64,000 nucleotides of DNA from Ptiloglossa arizonensis (GCF_051014685.1 NC_135053.1:2728001-2792000), one strand, 5' to 3'; positions 37,921 to 50,826 are shown, counted from the first letter of the stretch. Numbers and translations are program-made. The notes: generated from the sequence alone by a model not told the origin.

Positions 37921-39625
37921 GAACCGTTGTAATCGGGCGAGCTTCTACTTTCAGATGCAACAGAAATTTTGGGGATTGGTCAATCCGTTCGCGAGATATG
38001 GCAGTTTGGAGGTAAGAAACGCTTGAGAAACTCATAATTTTCGCAGTTCTGATGCTCGAAACGAATAATTAGAACGGCCGAGGGGAAATGCACGCATACC
38101 GTTGTAATCGGGCGAGATTCTATAATACTTTCAAATGCAACAGAAATTTTGGGGATTGGTCAATCCGTTCGGGAGATATGGCAGTTTGGAGGTAAAAAAC
38201 GCTTGAGAAACTCAAAACTTTCGCAGTTCTGATGCTCGAAACGAATAACTAGAACGGCCTGGGGGAAAAGTACTCATACCGTTGTAATCGGGCGAGCTTC
38301 TACTTTCAGGTGCAACAGAAATTTTGGGGATTGGTCAATCCGTTCGCGAGATATGGCAGTTTGGAGGTAAGAAACGCTTGAGAAACTCAAAAATTTTCGC
38401 AGTTCTGATGCTCGAAACGAATAACTAGAACGGCCTAGGGGAAGAGTACTCATACCGTTGTAATCGGGCGAGTTTCTACTTTCAGGTGGAGCAGAAATTT
38501 TGCGGATTCGTCAATCCGTTCGCGAGATATAGCAGTTTGGAGGTAAGAAACGCTTGAGAAACTTAAAATATTCGCAGTTCTGATGCTCCAAACGAATAAT
38601 TAGAACGGCCGAGGGGAAATGCACGCATACCGTTGTAATCGGGCGAGATTCTACTTTCAAATGCAACAGAAATTTTGCGGATTGGTCAATCCGTTCGCGA
38701 GATATGGCAGTTTGGAGGTAAGAAACGCTTGAGAAACTCAAAATTTTCGCAGTTCTGATGCTCGAAACGAATAACTAGAACGGCCTAGGGGAAGAGTACT
38801 CATACCGTTGTAATCGGGCGAGTTTCTACTTTCAGGTGCAACAGAAATTTTGCGGATTCGTCAATCCGTTCGCGAGATATGGCAGTTTGGAGGTAAGAAG
38901 CGCTTGAGAAACTCAAAATTTTCGCAGTTCTGATGCTCGAAACGAATAAGTAGAACGGCCTAGTGGAAAAGTACACGCACCGTTGTAATCGGGCGAGTTT
39001 CTACTTTCAGGTGCAGCAGAAATTTTGCGGATTCGTCAATCCGTTCGCTAGATATGGCAGTTTGGAGGTAAGAAACGCTTGAGAAACTCAAAATTTTCGC
39101 AGTTCTGATGCTCGAAACGAATAACTAGAACGGCCTAGGGGAAGAGTACTCATACCGTTGTAATCGGGCGAGTTTCTACTTTCAGGTGCAGCAGAAATTT
39201 TGCGGATTCGTCAATCCGTTCGCGAGATATGGCAGTTTGGAGGTAAGAAACGCTTGAGAAACTCAAATTTTTCGCAGTTCTGATGCTCGAAACGAATAAC
39301 TAGAACGGCCTAGTGGAATAGTACACACACCGTTGTAATCGGGCGAGCTTCTACTTTCAGGTGCAACAGAAATTTTGGGGATTGGTCAATCCGTTCGCGA
39401 GATATGGCAGTTTGGAGGTAAGAAACGCTTGAGAAACTCAAAATTTTCGCAGTTCTGATGCTCGAAACGAATAACTAGAACGGCCTAGGGGAAGAGTACT
39501 CATACCGTTGTAATCGGGCGAGTTTCTACTTTCAGGTGCAGCAGAAATTTCGCGGATTCGTCAATCCGTTCGCGAGATATGGCAGTTTGGAGGTAAGAAA
39601 CGCTTGAGAAACTCAAATTTTTCGC

Positions 39626-40888
39626 AGTCCTGATGCTCGAAACGAATAATTAGAACGGCCGAGGGGAAAAGTACACATACCGTTGTAATCGGGCGAGATT
39701 CAACTTTCAGATGCAACAGAAATTTTGCGGATTGGTCAATCCGTTCGCGAGATATGGCAGTTTGGAGGTAAGAAACGCTTGAGAAACTCAAAATTTTCAC
39801 AGTTCTGATGCTCGAAGCGAATAACTAGAACGGCCTAGTGGAAAAGTACACGCACCGCTGTAATCGGGCGAGTTTCTACTTTCAGATGCAACAGAAATTT
39901 TGGGGATTGGTCAATCTGTTCGCGAGATATGGCAGTTTGGAGGTAAAAAACGCTTGAGAAACTCATAATTTTCGCAGTTCTGATGCTCGAAACGAATAAC
40001 TAGAACGGCCTAGGGGAATAGTACGCATACCGTTGTAATCGGGCGAGTTTCTGCTTTCAGATGCAACAGAAATTTTGCGGATTGGTCAATCCGTTCGCGA
40101 GATATGGCAGTTTGGAGGTATGAAACGCTTGAGAAACTCATAATTTTCGCAGTTCTGATGCTCGAAACGAATATTTAGAACGGCCGAAGTGAAATGCACG
40201 CATACTGTTGTAATCGGGCGAGATTCTACTTTCAAATGCAACAGAAATTTTGCGGATTGGTCAATCCGTTCGCGAGATATGGCAGTTTGGAGGTAAGAAG
40301 CGCTTGAGAAACTCAAAATTTTCGCAGTTCTGATGCTCGAAACGAATAACTAGAACGGCCTAGTGGAAAAGTACACGTACCGTTGTTATCGGGCGAGTTT
40401 CTACTTTCAGATGCAACAGAAATTTTGGGGATTGGTCAATCCGTTCGCGAGATATGGCAGTTTGGAGGTAAAAAACTCTTGAGAAACTCATAATTTTCGC
40501 AGTTCTGATGCTCGAAACGAATAATTAGAACGGCCGAGGGGAAATGCACGCATACCGTTGTAATCGGGCGAGATTCTACTTTCAAATGCAACAGAAATTT
40601 TGCGGACTGGTCAATCCGTTCGCGAGATATGGCAGTTTGGAGGTAAAAAACGCTTGAGAAACTCAAATTTTTCGCAGTTCTGATGCTCGAAACGAATAAC
40701 TAGAACGGCGTAGGGGAATAGTACGCATACCGTTGTAATCGGGCGAGTTTCTACTTTCAGGTGCAGCAGAAATTTTGCAGATTCGTCAATCCGTTCGCGA
40801 GATATGGCAGTTTGGAGGTAAGAAACGCTTGAGAAACTCAAATTTTTCGCAGTTCTGATGCTCGAAACGAATAACTAGAACGGCCTAG
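39626..40888. repeat. 1.26-kb segment duplicated at 44,006-45,268
   Basis: About seven monomers recur 4,380 bases downstream (25 monomers plus one five-base insertion). They share rare variants: AATATTTAGAACGG, GGCCGAAGTGAAATGC, GCATACTGTTG, AAAAAACTCTTGAG and AACGGCGTAGG. One difference noted is GGTATGAAACG near 40,119 against GGTAAGAAACG near 44,499. Confidence 0.83.
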
Positions 40889-41641
40889 GGGAAGAGTACT
40901 CATACCGTTGTAATCGGGCGAGTTTCTACTTTCAGGTGCAACAGAAATTTTGCGGATTCGTCAATCCGTTCGCGAGATATGGCAGTTTGGAGGTAAGAAG
41001 CGCTTGAGAAACTCAAAATTTTCGCAGTTCTGATGCTCGAAACGAATAAGTAGAACGGCCTAGTGGAAAAGTACACGCACCGTTGTAATCGGGCGAGCTT
41101 CTACTTTCAGATGCAACAGAAATTTTGGGGATTGGTCAATCCGTTCGCGAGATATGGCAGTTTGGAGGTAAGAAACGCTTGAGAAACTCATAATTTTCGC
41201 AGTTCTGATGCTCGAAACGAATAATTAGAACGGCCGAGGGGAAATGCACGCATACCGTTGTAATCGGGCGAGATTCTATAATACTTTCAAATGCAACAGA
41301 AATTTTGGGGATTGGTCAATCCGTTCGGGAGATATGGCAGTTTGGAGGTAAAAAACGCTTGAGAAACTCAAAACTTTCGCAGTTCTGATGCTCGAAACGA
41401 ATAACTAGAACGGCCTGGGGGAAAAGTACTCATACCGTTGTAATCGGGCGAGTTTCTACTTTCAGGTGCAGCAGAAATTTTGCGGATTCGTCAATCCGTT
41501 CGCGAGATATGGCAGTTTGGAGGTAAGAAACGCTTGAGAAACTCATAATTTTCGCAGTTCTGATGCTCGAAGCGAATAACTAGAACGGCCTAGGGGAAAA
41601 GTACACGTACCGTTGTTATCGGGCGAGATTCTACTTTCAGA

Positions 41642-43811
41642 TGCAACAGAAATTTTGGGGATTGGTCAATCCGTTCGCGAGATATGGCAGTTTGGAGGTA
41701 AAAAACGCTTGAGAAACTCAAATTTTTCGCAGTTCTGAGGCTCGAAACGAATAACTAAGACGGCCTAGGGGAATAGTACGCATACCGTTGTAATCGGGCG
41801 AGTTTCTACTTTCAGGTGCAGCAGAAATTTTGCAGATTCGTCAATCCGTTCGCGAGATATGGCAGTTTGGAGGTAAGAAACGCTTGAGAAACTCAAATTT
41901 TTCGCAGTTCTGATGCTCGAAACGAATAACTAGAACGGCCTAGTGGAAAAGTACACGCACCGTTGTAATCGGGCGAGTTTCTACTTTCAGGTGCAGCAGA
42001 AATTTTGCGGATTCGTCAATCCGTTCGCTAGATATGGCAGTTTGGAGGTAAGAAACGCTTGAGAAACTCAAAATTTTCGCAGTTCTGATGCTCGAAACGA
42101 ATAACTAGAACGGCCTAGGGGAAGAGTACTCATACCGTTGTAATCGGGCGAGTTTCTACTTTCAGGTGCAGCAGAAATTTTGCGGATTCGTCAATCCGTT
42201 CGCGAGATATGGCAGTTTGGAGGTAAGAAACGCTTGAGAAACTCAAATTTTTCGCAGTTCTGATGCTCGAAACGAATAACTAGAACGGCCTAGTGGAATA
42301 GTACACACACCGTTGTAATCGGGCGAGCTTCTACTTTCAGGTGCAACAGAAATTTTGGGGATTGGTCAATCCGTTCGCGAGATATGGCAGTTTGGAGGTA
42401 AGAAACGCTTGAGAAACTCAAAATTTTCGCAGTTCTGATGCTCGAAACGAATAACTAGAACGGCCTAGGGGAAGAGTACTCATACCGTTGTAATCGGGCG
42501 AGTTTCTACTTTCAGGTGCAGCAGAAATTTCGCGGATTCGTCAATCCGTTCGCGAGATATGGCAGTTTGGAGGTAAGAAACGCTTGAGAAACTCAAATTT
42601 TTCGCAGTTCTGATGCTCGAAACGAATAACTAGAACGGCCTAGTGGAAAAGTACACCCACCGTTGTAATCGGGCGAGCTTCTACTTTCAGGTGCAACAGA
42701 AATTTTGGGGATTGGTCAATCCGTTCGCGAGATATGGCAGTTTGGAGGTAAAAAACGCTTGAAAAACTCAAATTTTTCGCAGTTCTGAGGCTCGAAACGA
42801 ATAACTAGGACGGCCTAGGGGAATAGTACGCATACCGTTGTAATCGGGCGAGTTTCTACTTTCAGGTGCAGCAGAAATTTTGCAGATTCGTCAATCCGTT
42901 CGCGAGATATGGCAGTTTGGAGGTAAGAAACGCTTGAGAAACTCAAATTTTTCGCAGTTCTGATGCTCGAAACGAATAACTAGAACGGCCTAGTGGAAAA
43001 GTACACGCACCGTTGTAATCGGGCGAGTTTCTACTTTCAGGTGCAGCAGAAATTTTGCGGATTCGTCAATCCGTTCGCTAGATATGGCAGTTTGGAGGTA
43101 AGAAACGCTTGAGAAACTCAAAATTTTCGCAGTTCTGATGCTCGAAACGAATAACTAGAACGGCCTAGGGGAAGAGTACTCATACCGTTGTAATCGGGCG
43201 AGTTTCTACTTTCAGGTGCAGCAGAAATTTTGCGGATTCGTCAATCCGTTCGCGAGATATGGCAGTTTGGAGGTAAGAAACGCTTGAGAAACTCAAATTT
43301 TTCGCAGTTCTGATGCTCGAAACGAATAACTAGAACGGCCTAGTGGAATAGTACACACACCGTTGTAATCGGGCGAGCTTCTACTTTCAGGTGCAACAGA
43401 AATTTTGGGGATTGGTCAATCCGTTCGCGAGATATGGCAGTTTGGAGGTACGAAACGCTTGAGAAACTCAAAATTTTCGCAGTTCTGATGCTCGAAACGA
43501 ATAACTAGAACGGCCTAGGGGAAGAGTACTCATACCGTTGTAATCGGGCGAGTTTCTACTTTCAGGTGCAGCAGAAATTTCGCGGATTCGTCAATCCGTT
43601 CGCGAGATATGGCAGTTTGGAGGTAAGAAACGCTTGAGAAACTCAAATTTTTCGCAGTTCTGATGCTCGAAACGAATAACTAGAACGGCCTAGTGGAAAA
43701 GTACACCCACCGTTGTAATCGGGCGAGCTTCTACTTTCAGGTGCAACAGAAATTTTGGGGATTGGTCAATCCGTTCGCGAGATATGGCAGTTTGGAGGTA
43801 AAAAACGCTTG
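41642..43811. repeat. Six-monomer (1,050-bp) HOR, two tandem copies
   Basis: Two tandem copies, about 41,642-42,691 and 42,692-43,741, with sequence similarity running to about 43,811. Shared rare markers are CTGAGGCTCG (41,736 and 42,786), CCGTTCGCTAGATATGG (42,021 and 43,071), TGGAATAGTACACACACC and GAAATTTCGCGGATTCG. A single-copy relative of part of it lies upstream at about 38,990-39,590. Differences include AACTAAGACGG against AACTAGGACGG, and GGTAAGAAACG against GGTACGAAACG near 43,449. Confidence 0.85.
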
Positions 43812-44005
43812 AGAAACTCATAATTTTCGCAGTTCTGATGCTCGAAACGAATAACTAGAACGGCCTAGGGGAATAGTACGCATACCGTTGTAATCGGGCG
43901 AGTTTCTGCTTTCAGATGCAACAGAAATTTTGCGGATTGGTCAATCCGTTCGCGAGATATGACAGTTTGGAGGTAAGAAACGCTTGAGAAACTCAAAATA
44001 TTCGC

Positions 44006-45268
44006 AGTCCTGATGCTCGAAACGAATAATTAGAACGGCCGAGGGGAAAAGTACACATACCGTTGTAATCGGGCGAGATTCAACTTTCAGATGCAACAGA
44101 AATTTTGCGGATTGGTCAATCCGTTCGCGAGATATGGCAGTTTGGAGGTAAGAAACGCTTGAGAAACTCAAAATTTTCACAGTTCTGATGCTCGAAGCGA
44201 ATAACTAGAACGGCCTAGTGGAAAAGTACACGCACCGCTGTAATCGGGCGAGTTTCTACTTTCAGATGCAACAGAAATTTTGGGGATTGGTCAATCTGTT
44301 CGCGAGATATGGCAGTTTGGAGGTAAAAAACGCTTGAGAAACTCATAATTTTCGCAGTTCTGATGCTCGAAACGAATAACTAGAACGGCCTAGGGGAATA
44401 GTACGCATACCGTTGTAATCGGGCGAGTTTCTGCTTTCAGATGCAACAGAAATTTTGCGGATTGGTCAATCCGTTCGCGAGATATGGCAGTTTGGAGGTA
44501 AGAAACGCTTGAGAAACTCATAATTTTCGCAGTTCTGATGCTCGAAACGAATATTTAGAACGGCCGAAGTGAAATGCACGCATACTGTTGTAATCGGGCG
44601 AGATTCTACTTTCAAATGCAACAGAAATTTTGCGGATTGGTCAATCCGTTCGCGAGATATGGCAGTTTGGAGGTAAGAAGCGCTTGAGAAACTCAAAATT
44701 TTCGCAGTTCTGATGCTCGAAACGAATAACTAGAACGGCCTAGTGGAAAAGTACACGTACCGTTGTTATCGGGCGAGTTTCTACTTTCAGATGCAACAGA
44801 AATTTTGGGGATTGGTCAATCCGTTCGCGAGATATGGCAGTTTGGAGGTAAAAAACTCTTGAGAAACTCATAATTTTCGCAGTTCTGATGCTCGAAACGA
44901 ATAATTAGAACGGCCGAGGGGAAATGCACGCATACCGTTGTAATCGGGCGAGATTCTACTTTCAAATGCAACAGAAATTTTGCGGACTGGTCAATCCGTT
45001 CGCGAGATATGGCAGTTTGGAGGTAAAAAACGCTTGAGAAACTCAAATTTTTCGCAGTTCTGATGCTCGAAACGAATAACTAGAACGGCGTAGGGGAATA
45101 GTACGCATACCGTTGTAATCGGGCGAGTTTCTACTTTCAGGTGCAGCAGAAATTTTGCAGATTCGTCAATCCGTTCGCGAGATATGGCAGTTTGGAGGTA
45201 AGAAACGCTTGAGAAACTCAAATTTTTCGCAGTTCTGATGCTCGAAACGAATAACTAGAACGGCCTAG
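44006..45268. repeat. Downstream copy of the 39,626-40,888 segment
   Basis: Second copy of the 1.26-kb segment. Parts of the same variant set appear once more at about 45,560-46,270 (AATATTTAGAACGG near 45,775, AAAAAACTCTTGAG near 46,077), so a third, rearranged relative follows directly. Confidence 0.82.
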
Positions 45269-46290
45269 TGGAATAGTACACACACCGTTGTAATCGGGCG
45301 AGCTTCTACTTTCAGGTGCAACAGAAATTTTGGGGATTGGTCAATCCGTTCGCGAGATATGGCAGTTTGGAGGTAAGAAACGCTTGAGAAACTCAAAATT
45401 TTCGCAGTTCTGATGCTCGAAACGAATAACTAGAACGGCCTAGGGGAATAGTACGCATACCGTTGTAATCGGGCGAGTTTCTGCTTTCAGATGCAACAGA
45501 AATTTTGCGGATTGGTCAATCCGTTCGCGAGATATGACAGTTTGGAGGTAAGAAACGCTTGAGAAACTCAAAATATTCGCAGTCCTGATGCTCGAAACGA
45601 ATAATTAGAACGGCCGAGGGGAAAAGTACACATACCGTTGTAATCGGGCGAGATTCAACTTTCAGATGCAACAGAAATTTTGCGGATTGGTCAATCCGTT
45701 CGCGAGATATGGCAGTTTGGAGGTAAGAAACGCTTGAGAAACTCATAATTTTCGCAGTTCTGATGCTCGAAACGAATATTTAGAACGGCCGAAGGGAAAT
45801 GCACGCATACTGTTTTAATCGGGCGAGATTCTACTTTCAAATGCAACAGAAATTTTGCGGATTGGTCAATCCGTTCGCGAGATATGGCAGTTTGGAGGTA
45901 AGAAGCGCTTGAGAAACTCAAAATTTTCGCAGTTCTGATGCTCGAAACGAATAACTAGAACGGCCTAGTGGAAAAGTACACGTACCGTTGTTATCGGGCG
46001 AGTTTCTACTTTCAGATGCAACAGAAATTTTGGGGATTGGTCAATCCGTTCGCGAGATATGGCAGTTTGGAGGTAAAAAACTCTTGAGAAACTCATAATT
46101 TTCGCAGTTCTGATGCTCGAAACGAATAATTAGAACGGCCGAGGGGAAATGCACGCATACCGTTGTAATCGGGCGAGATTCTACTTTCAAATGCAACAGA
46201 AATTTTGCGGACTGGTCAATCCGTTCGCGAGATATGGCAGTTTGGAGGTAAAAAACGCTTGAGACACTCAAAATTTTCACAGTTCTGATG

Positions 46291-48120
46291 CTCGAAGCGA
46301 ATAACTAGAACGGCTTGGGGGAAAAGTACTCATACCGTTGTAATCGGGCGAGTTTCTACTTTCAGATGCAACAGAAATTTTGCGGATTGGTCAATCCGTT
46401 CGCGAGATATGTCAGTTTGGAGGTAAGAATCGCTTGAGAAACTCATAATTTTCGCAGTTCTGATGCTCGAAAAGAATAACTAGAGCGGCCTAGGGGAAAA
46501 GTACGCATAGCGTTGTAATCGGGCGCGTTTCTACTTTCAGATGCAACAGAAATTTTGCGGATTGGACAATCCGTTCGCGAGATATGGCAGTTTGGATGTA
46601 AGAAACGCTTGAGAGACTCAAACTTTTCGCAGTTCTGATTCTCGAAACGAATAACTAGAACGGCCTGGGGGAAAAGTACACATACGGTTGTAATCGGGCG
46701 ACTTTCTACTTTCAGATGCAACAGAAATTTTGGGGATTGGTCAATCCGTTCGCGAGATATGGCAGTTTGGAGGTAAGAAACGCTTGAGAAACTCAAAATG
46801 TTCACAGTTCTGATGCTCGAAGCGAATAACTAGAACGGCCTAGGGGAATAGTACGCATACCGTTGTAATCGGGCGAGTTTCTGCTTTCAGATGCAACAGA
46901 AATTTTGGGGATTGGTCTAGCCGTTCGCGAGATATGGCAGTTTGGAGGTAAGAAACGCTTGAGAAACTCATAATTTTCGCAGTTCTGATGCTCGAAACGA
47001 ATAATTAGAACGGCCTAGGGGAAAAGTACGCATACCGTTGTAATCGTTCGAGTTTCTACTTTCAGATGCAACAGAAATTTCGCGGATTGGTCAATCGGTT
47101 CGCGACAAATGGCAGTTTGGATGTAAGAAATGCTTGACAAACTCAAAATTTTCGCAGTTCTGGTGCTCGAAACGAATAACTAGAACGGCCTAGGGTAAAA
47201 GTACGCATACCGTTGTAATCGGGCGAGTTTCTACTTTCAGATGCAACGGAAATTTTGCGGATTGGTCAATCCGTTCGCGAGTATTGGCAGTTTGGGTGTA
47301 AGAAACGCTTGAGAAACTCAAAATTTTCGCAGTTCTGATGCTCGAAACGAATAACCAGAACGGCCTAGGGGAAAAGTACGCATAGCGTTGTAATCGGGCG
47401 CGTTTCTACTTTCAGATGCAACAGAAATTTTGCGGATTGGTCAATCCGTTCGCGAGATATGGCAGTTTGGAGGTAAGAAACGCTTGAGAAACTTAAAATA
47501 TTCGCAGTTCTGATGCTCGAAACGAATAACTAGAACGGCCTAGGGGAAAAGTACGCATACCGTTGTAATCGGGCGAGTTTCTACTTTCAGATGCAACAGA
47601 AATTTTGCGGATTGGTCAATCCGTTCGGGACATATGGCAGTTTGGAGGTAAGAAGCGCTTGAGAAACTCAAAATTTTCGCAGTTCTGATGCTCGAAACGA
47701 ATAACTAGAACGGCCTAGTGGAAAAGTACACGTACCGTTGTTATCGGGCGAGTTTCTACTTTCAGATGCAACAGAAATTTTGGGGATTGGTCAATCCGTT
47801 AGCGAGATATGGCAGTTTGGAGGTAAAAAACGCTTGAGAAACTCATAATTTTCGCAGTTCTGATGCTCGAAACGAATAACTAGAACGGCCTAGGGGAATA
47901 GTACGCACACCGTTGTAATCGTTCGAGTTTCTACTTTCAGATGCAACAGAAATTTCGCGGATTGGTCAAACGGTTCGCGAGAAATGGCAGTTTGGAGGTA
48001 AGAAACGCTTGAGAAACTTAAAATATTCGCAGTTCTGATGCTCGAAACGAATAATTAGAACGGTCGAGGGGAAATGCACGCATACAGTTGTAATCGGGCG
48101 AGATTCTACTTTCAAATGCA
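46291..48120. repeat. Region G0: divergent monomers without long duplicates
   Basis: About ten monomers with many private substitutions (AACGGCTTGGGGG, GATATGTCAG, GAAAAGAATAACTAGAGC, GGTCTAGCCG, GCGACAAATGG, CGTTAGCGAG). I found no run longer than a few hundred bases repeated elsewhere in the window. It separates region F from region G and holds the first monomers with ATCGTTCGAG (near 47,044). Confidence 0.7.
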
Positions 48121-49284
48121 ACAGAAATTTTGCGGATTGGTCAATCCGTTCGCGAGATATGGCACTTTGGAGGTAAGAAACGCTTGAGAAACACAAAATT
48201 TTCACAGTTCTGATGCTCGAAACGAATAACTAGAACGGCCTAGGGGAATAGTACGCACACCGTTGTAATCGTTCGAGTTTCTACTTTCAGATGCAACAGA
48301 AATTTCGCGGATTGGTCAAACGGTTCGCGAGAAATGGCAGTTTGGATGTAAGAAATGCTTGAGAAACTCAAAATTTTCGCAGTTCTGATGCTCGAAACGA
48401 ATAACTAGAACGGCATAGGGGAAAAGTACGCATACCGTTGTAATCGGGCGAGTTTCTACTTTCAGATGCAACAGAAGTTTTGCGGATTGGTCAATCCGTT
48501 CGCGAGATATGGCAGTTTGGAGGTAAGAAACGCTTGAGAAACTCATAATTTTCGCAGATCTGATGCTCGAAACGAAGAACTAGAACGGCCTAGGGGAAAA
48601 GTACGCATACCGTTGTAATCGGGCGAGTTTCAACTTTCAGAGGCAACAGAAATTTTGCGGATTGGTCAAACGGTTCGCGAAAAATGGCAGTTTGGATGTA
48701 AGAAACGCTTGAGAAACTCAAAATTTTCGCAGTTCTGATGCTCGAAACGAATAACTAGAACGGCCTAGGGGAAAAGTACCCATACCGTTGTAATCGGGCG
48801 AGGTGATACTTTCAGATGTAACAGAAATTTTGCGGATTGGTCAATCCGTTCGCGAGATATGGCAGTTTGGAGGTAAGAAACGCTTGAGAAACTCAAAATT
48901 TTCACAGTTCTGTCGCTCGAAACGAATAACTAGAACGGCCTAGGGGAAAAGTACGCATACCGTTGTAATCGTTCGAGTTTCTACTTTCAGGTGCAACAGA
49001 AATTTCGCGGATTGGTCAATCGGTTCGCGAGAAATGGCAGTTTGGATGTAAGAAATGCTTGAGAAACTCAAAATTTTCTCAGTTCTGATGCTCGAAACGA
49101 ATAACTAGACCGGCCTAGGGGAAAAGTACGCATACCGTTGTTATCGTTCGAGTTTCTACTTTCAGATGCAACAGAAATTTCGAGGATTGGTCAATCGGTT
49201 CGCGAGAAATGGCAGTTTGGATGTAAGAAATGCTTGAGAAACTCAAAATTTTCGCAGTTCTGATGCTCGAAACGAATAACTAGA
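48121..49284. repeat. 1.16-kb segment, copied at 51,796-52,959
   Basis: Repeated 3,675 bases (21 monomers) downstream. Shared rare variants: GATATGGCACTTTGG, GAGAAACACAAAATTTTCAC, GTCAAACGGTTCGC, GCAGATCTGATG, CGAAGAACTAG, GGGCGAGGTGATAC and CTGTCGCTCG. One difference noted is AACGGCATAGG near 48,411 against AACGGCCTAGG near 52,086. Confidence 0.85.
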
Positions 49285-50128
49285 CCGGCCTAGGGGAAAA
49301 GTACACATGCCGTTGTAATCGGGCGAGTTTCTACATTCAGATGCAGCAGAAATTTTGCGGATTGGTCAATGCGTTCGCGAGATATGGCAGTTTGGATGTA
49401 AGAAAAGCTTGAGAAACTCAAAATTTTCGCAGTTCTGATGCTCGAAACGAATAACTAGAACGGCCTAGGGGAAAAGTACACATGCCGTTGTAATCGGGCG
49501 AGTTTCTACATTCAGATGCAACAGAAATTTTGCGGATTGGTCAATCCGTTCGCGAGATATGGCAGTTTGGATGTAAGAAACGCTTGAGAAACTCAAAATT
49601 TTCGCAGTTCTGATGCTCGAAACGAATAACTAGAACGGCCTAGGGGAAAAGTACGCATACCGTTGTAATCGTTCGAGTTTCTACTTTCAGATGCAACAGA
49701 AATTTCGCGGATTGGTCAATCGGTTCGCGAGAAATGGCAGTTTGGATGTAAGAAATGCTTCAGAAACTCAAAATTTTCGCAGTTCTGATGCTCGAAACGA
49801 ATAACTAGAACGGCCTAGGGGAAAAGTACGCATACCGTTGTAATCGGGCGAGTTTCTACTTTCAGATGCAACGAAAATTTTGCGGATTGGTCAATCCGTT
49901 CGCTAGATATGGCAGTTTGGAGGTAAGAATCGCTTGAGAAACTCAAAATTTTCGCAGTTCTGATGCTCGAAACGAATAACTAGAACGGCCTAGGGGAAAA
50001 GTACGCATACCGTTCTAATCGGGCTAGTTTCTACTTTCAGAGGCAACAGAAATTTTGCGGATTGGTCAATCCGTTCGCGAGATATGGCAGTTTGGAAGTA
50101 AGAAAAGCTTGAGAAACTCAAAATTTTC
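48707..50128. repeat. 1.42-kb segment, copied at 52,907-54,328
   Basis: Repeated 4,200 bases (24 monomers) downstream. Markers include TAGACCGGCC with GTACACATGCC (49,281 and 53,481), CAATGCGTTCGC, ATGCTTCAGAAAC (49,755 and 53,955), GCAACGAAAATTTTGC and GGGCTAGTTTC. The copy ends where the downstream version skips two monomers. Confidence 0.86.
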
Positions 50129-50826
50129 GCAGTTCTGATGCTCGAAACGAATAACTAGAACGGCATAGGGGAAAAGTACGCATACCGTTCTAATCGGGCG
50201 AGTTTCTACTTTCAGATGCAACAGAAATTTTGCGGATTGGTTAATCAGTTCGCGAGATATGGCAGTTTGGAGGTAAGAAACGCTTGAGAAACTCAAAATT
50301 TCCGCAGTTCTGACGCTCGAAATGAATAACTAGAACGGCCAAGGGGAAAAGAACATATGCCGTTGTAATCGGGCGAGTTTCTACATTCAGGTGCAACAGA
50401 AATTTTGCGGATTGGTCAATCCGTTCGCGAGATATGGCAGTATGGAGGTAAGAAACGCTTGAGAAACTCAAAATTTTCACAGTTCTGATGCTCGAAACGA
50501 ATAACTAGAACGCCCTAGGGGAAAAGTACGCATACCGTTGTAATCGGGCGAGTTTCTACTTTCAGATGCAACGGAAACTTTGCGGATTGTTCAATCCGTT
50601 CGCGAGATATGGCAGTTTGGAAGAAAGAATCGCTTGAGAAACTCAAAATTTTCGCAGTTCTGATGCTCGACACGAATAACTAGAACGGCCTAGGGGAAAA
50701 GTACGCTTACCGTTGTAATCGGGCGAGTTTCTACTTTCAGATGCAGCAGAAATTTTGCGGATTGGTCAATCCGTTCGCGAGATATGGCTGTTTGGATGTA
50801 AGAAACGCTTGAGAAACTCAAAATTT
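49616..50826. repeat. 1.2-kb segment, copied at 55,741-56,950
   Basis: Repeated 6,125 bases downstream (6,124 after a one-base deletion near 56,207). The two monomers missing from the 54.3-kb copy are present here and at 56.2-56.6 kb (AACGGCATAGG, AAATTTCCGCAG, CTGACGCTCGAAATG, GAACATATGCC, GGCAGTATGGAGG). Several substitutions separate the copies, so this is older than the neighbouring duplications. Confidence 0.8.

Larger units (their letters stand above)
25991..41285. repeat. Thirteen 180-bp monomers with a five-base insertion
   Basis: Where other monomers read GATTCTACTTTCAA, these read GATTCTATAATACTTTCAA. Starts of the CTATAATACT block: 25,991; 27,746; 28,451; 30,031; 30,736; 31,091; 32,671; 33,376; 33,731; 35,661; 36,016 (as CTATAAAACT); 38,120; 41,276. 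They nearly always follow GGCCGAGGGGAAATGCACGC, and the following bases read TTTTGGGGATTGG (TTTTGGTGATTGG at 30,031 and 32,671) and CGGGAGATATGG, which loses the NruI site. The fixed haplotype indicates one origin, spread by duplication. Confidence 0.93.
35214..46290. repeat. Region F: right-hand subfamily satellite, partly reshuffled
   Basis: Monomers resemble those of region E (GGTGCAGCAG, CCTAGTGGAAAAGTACAC, GAGGGGAAATGCACGC, TTTTGGGGATTGG) but in different orders. Four 180-bp monomers lie here (insertions at 35,661, 36,016, 38,120 and 41,276), a one-base deletion at about 36,860 and a one-base insertion near 38,390. Shorter duplications are listed separately. No other element is visible. 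Confidence 0.85.

Noticed and set aside
46443..46805. 120-codon minus-strand open frame
   Set aside because: It is the longest open frame, but lies in diverged satellite monomers. It starts at GTG and continues through a second monomer in a shifted frame, so it is chance stop-codon loss.
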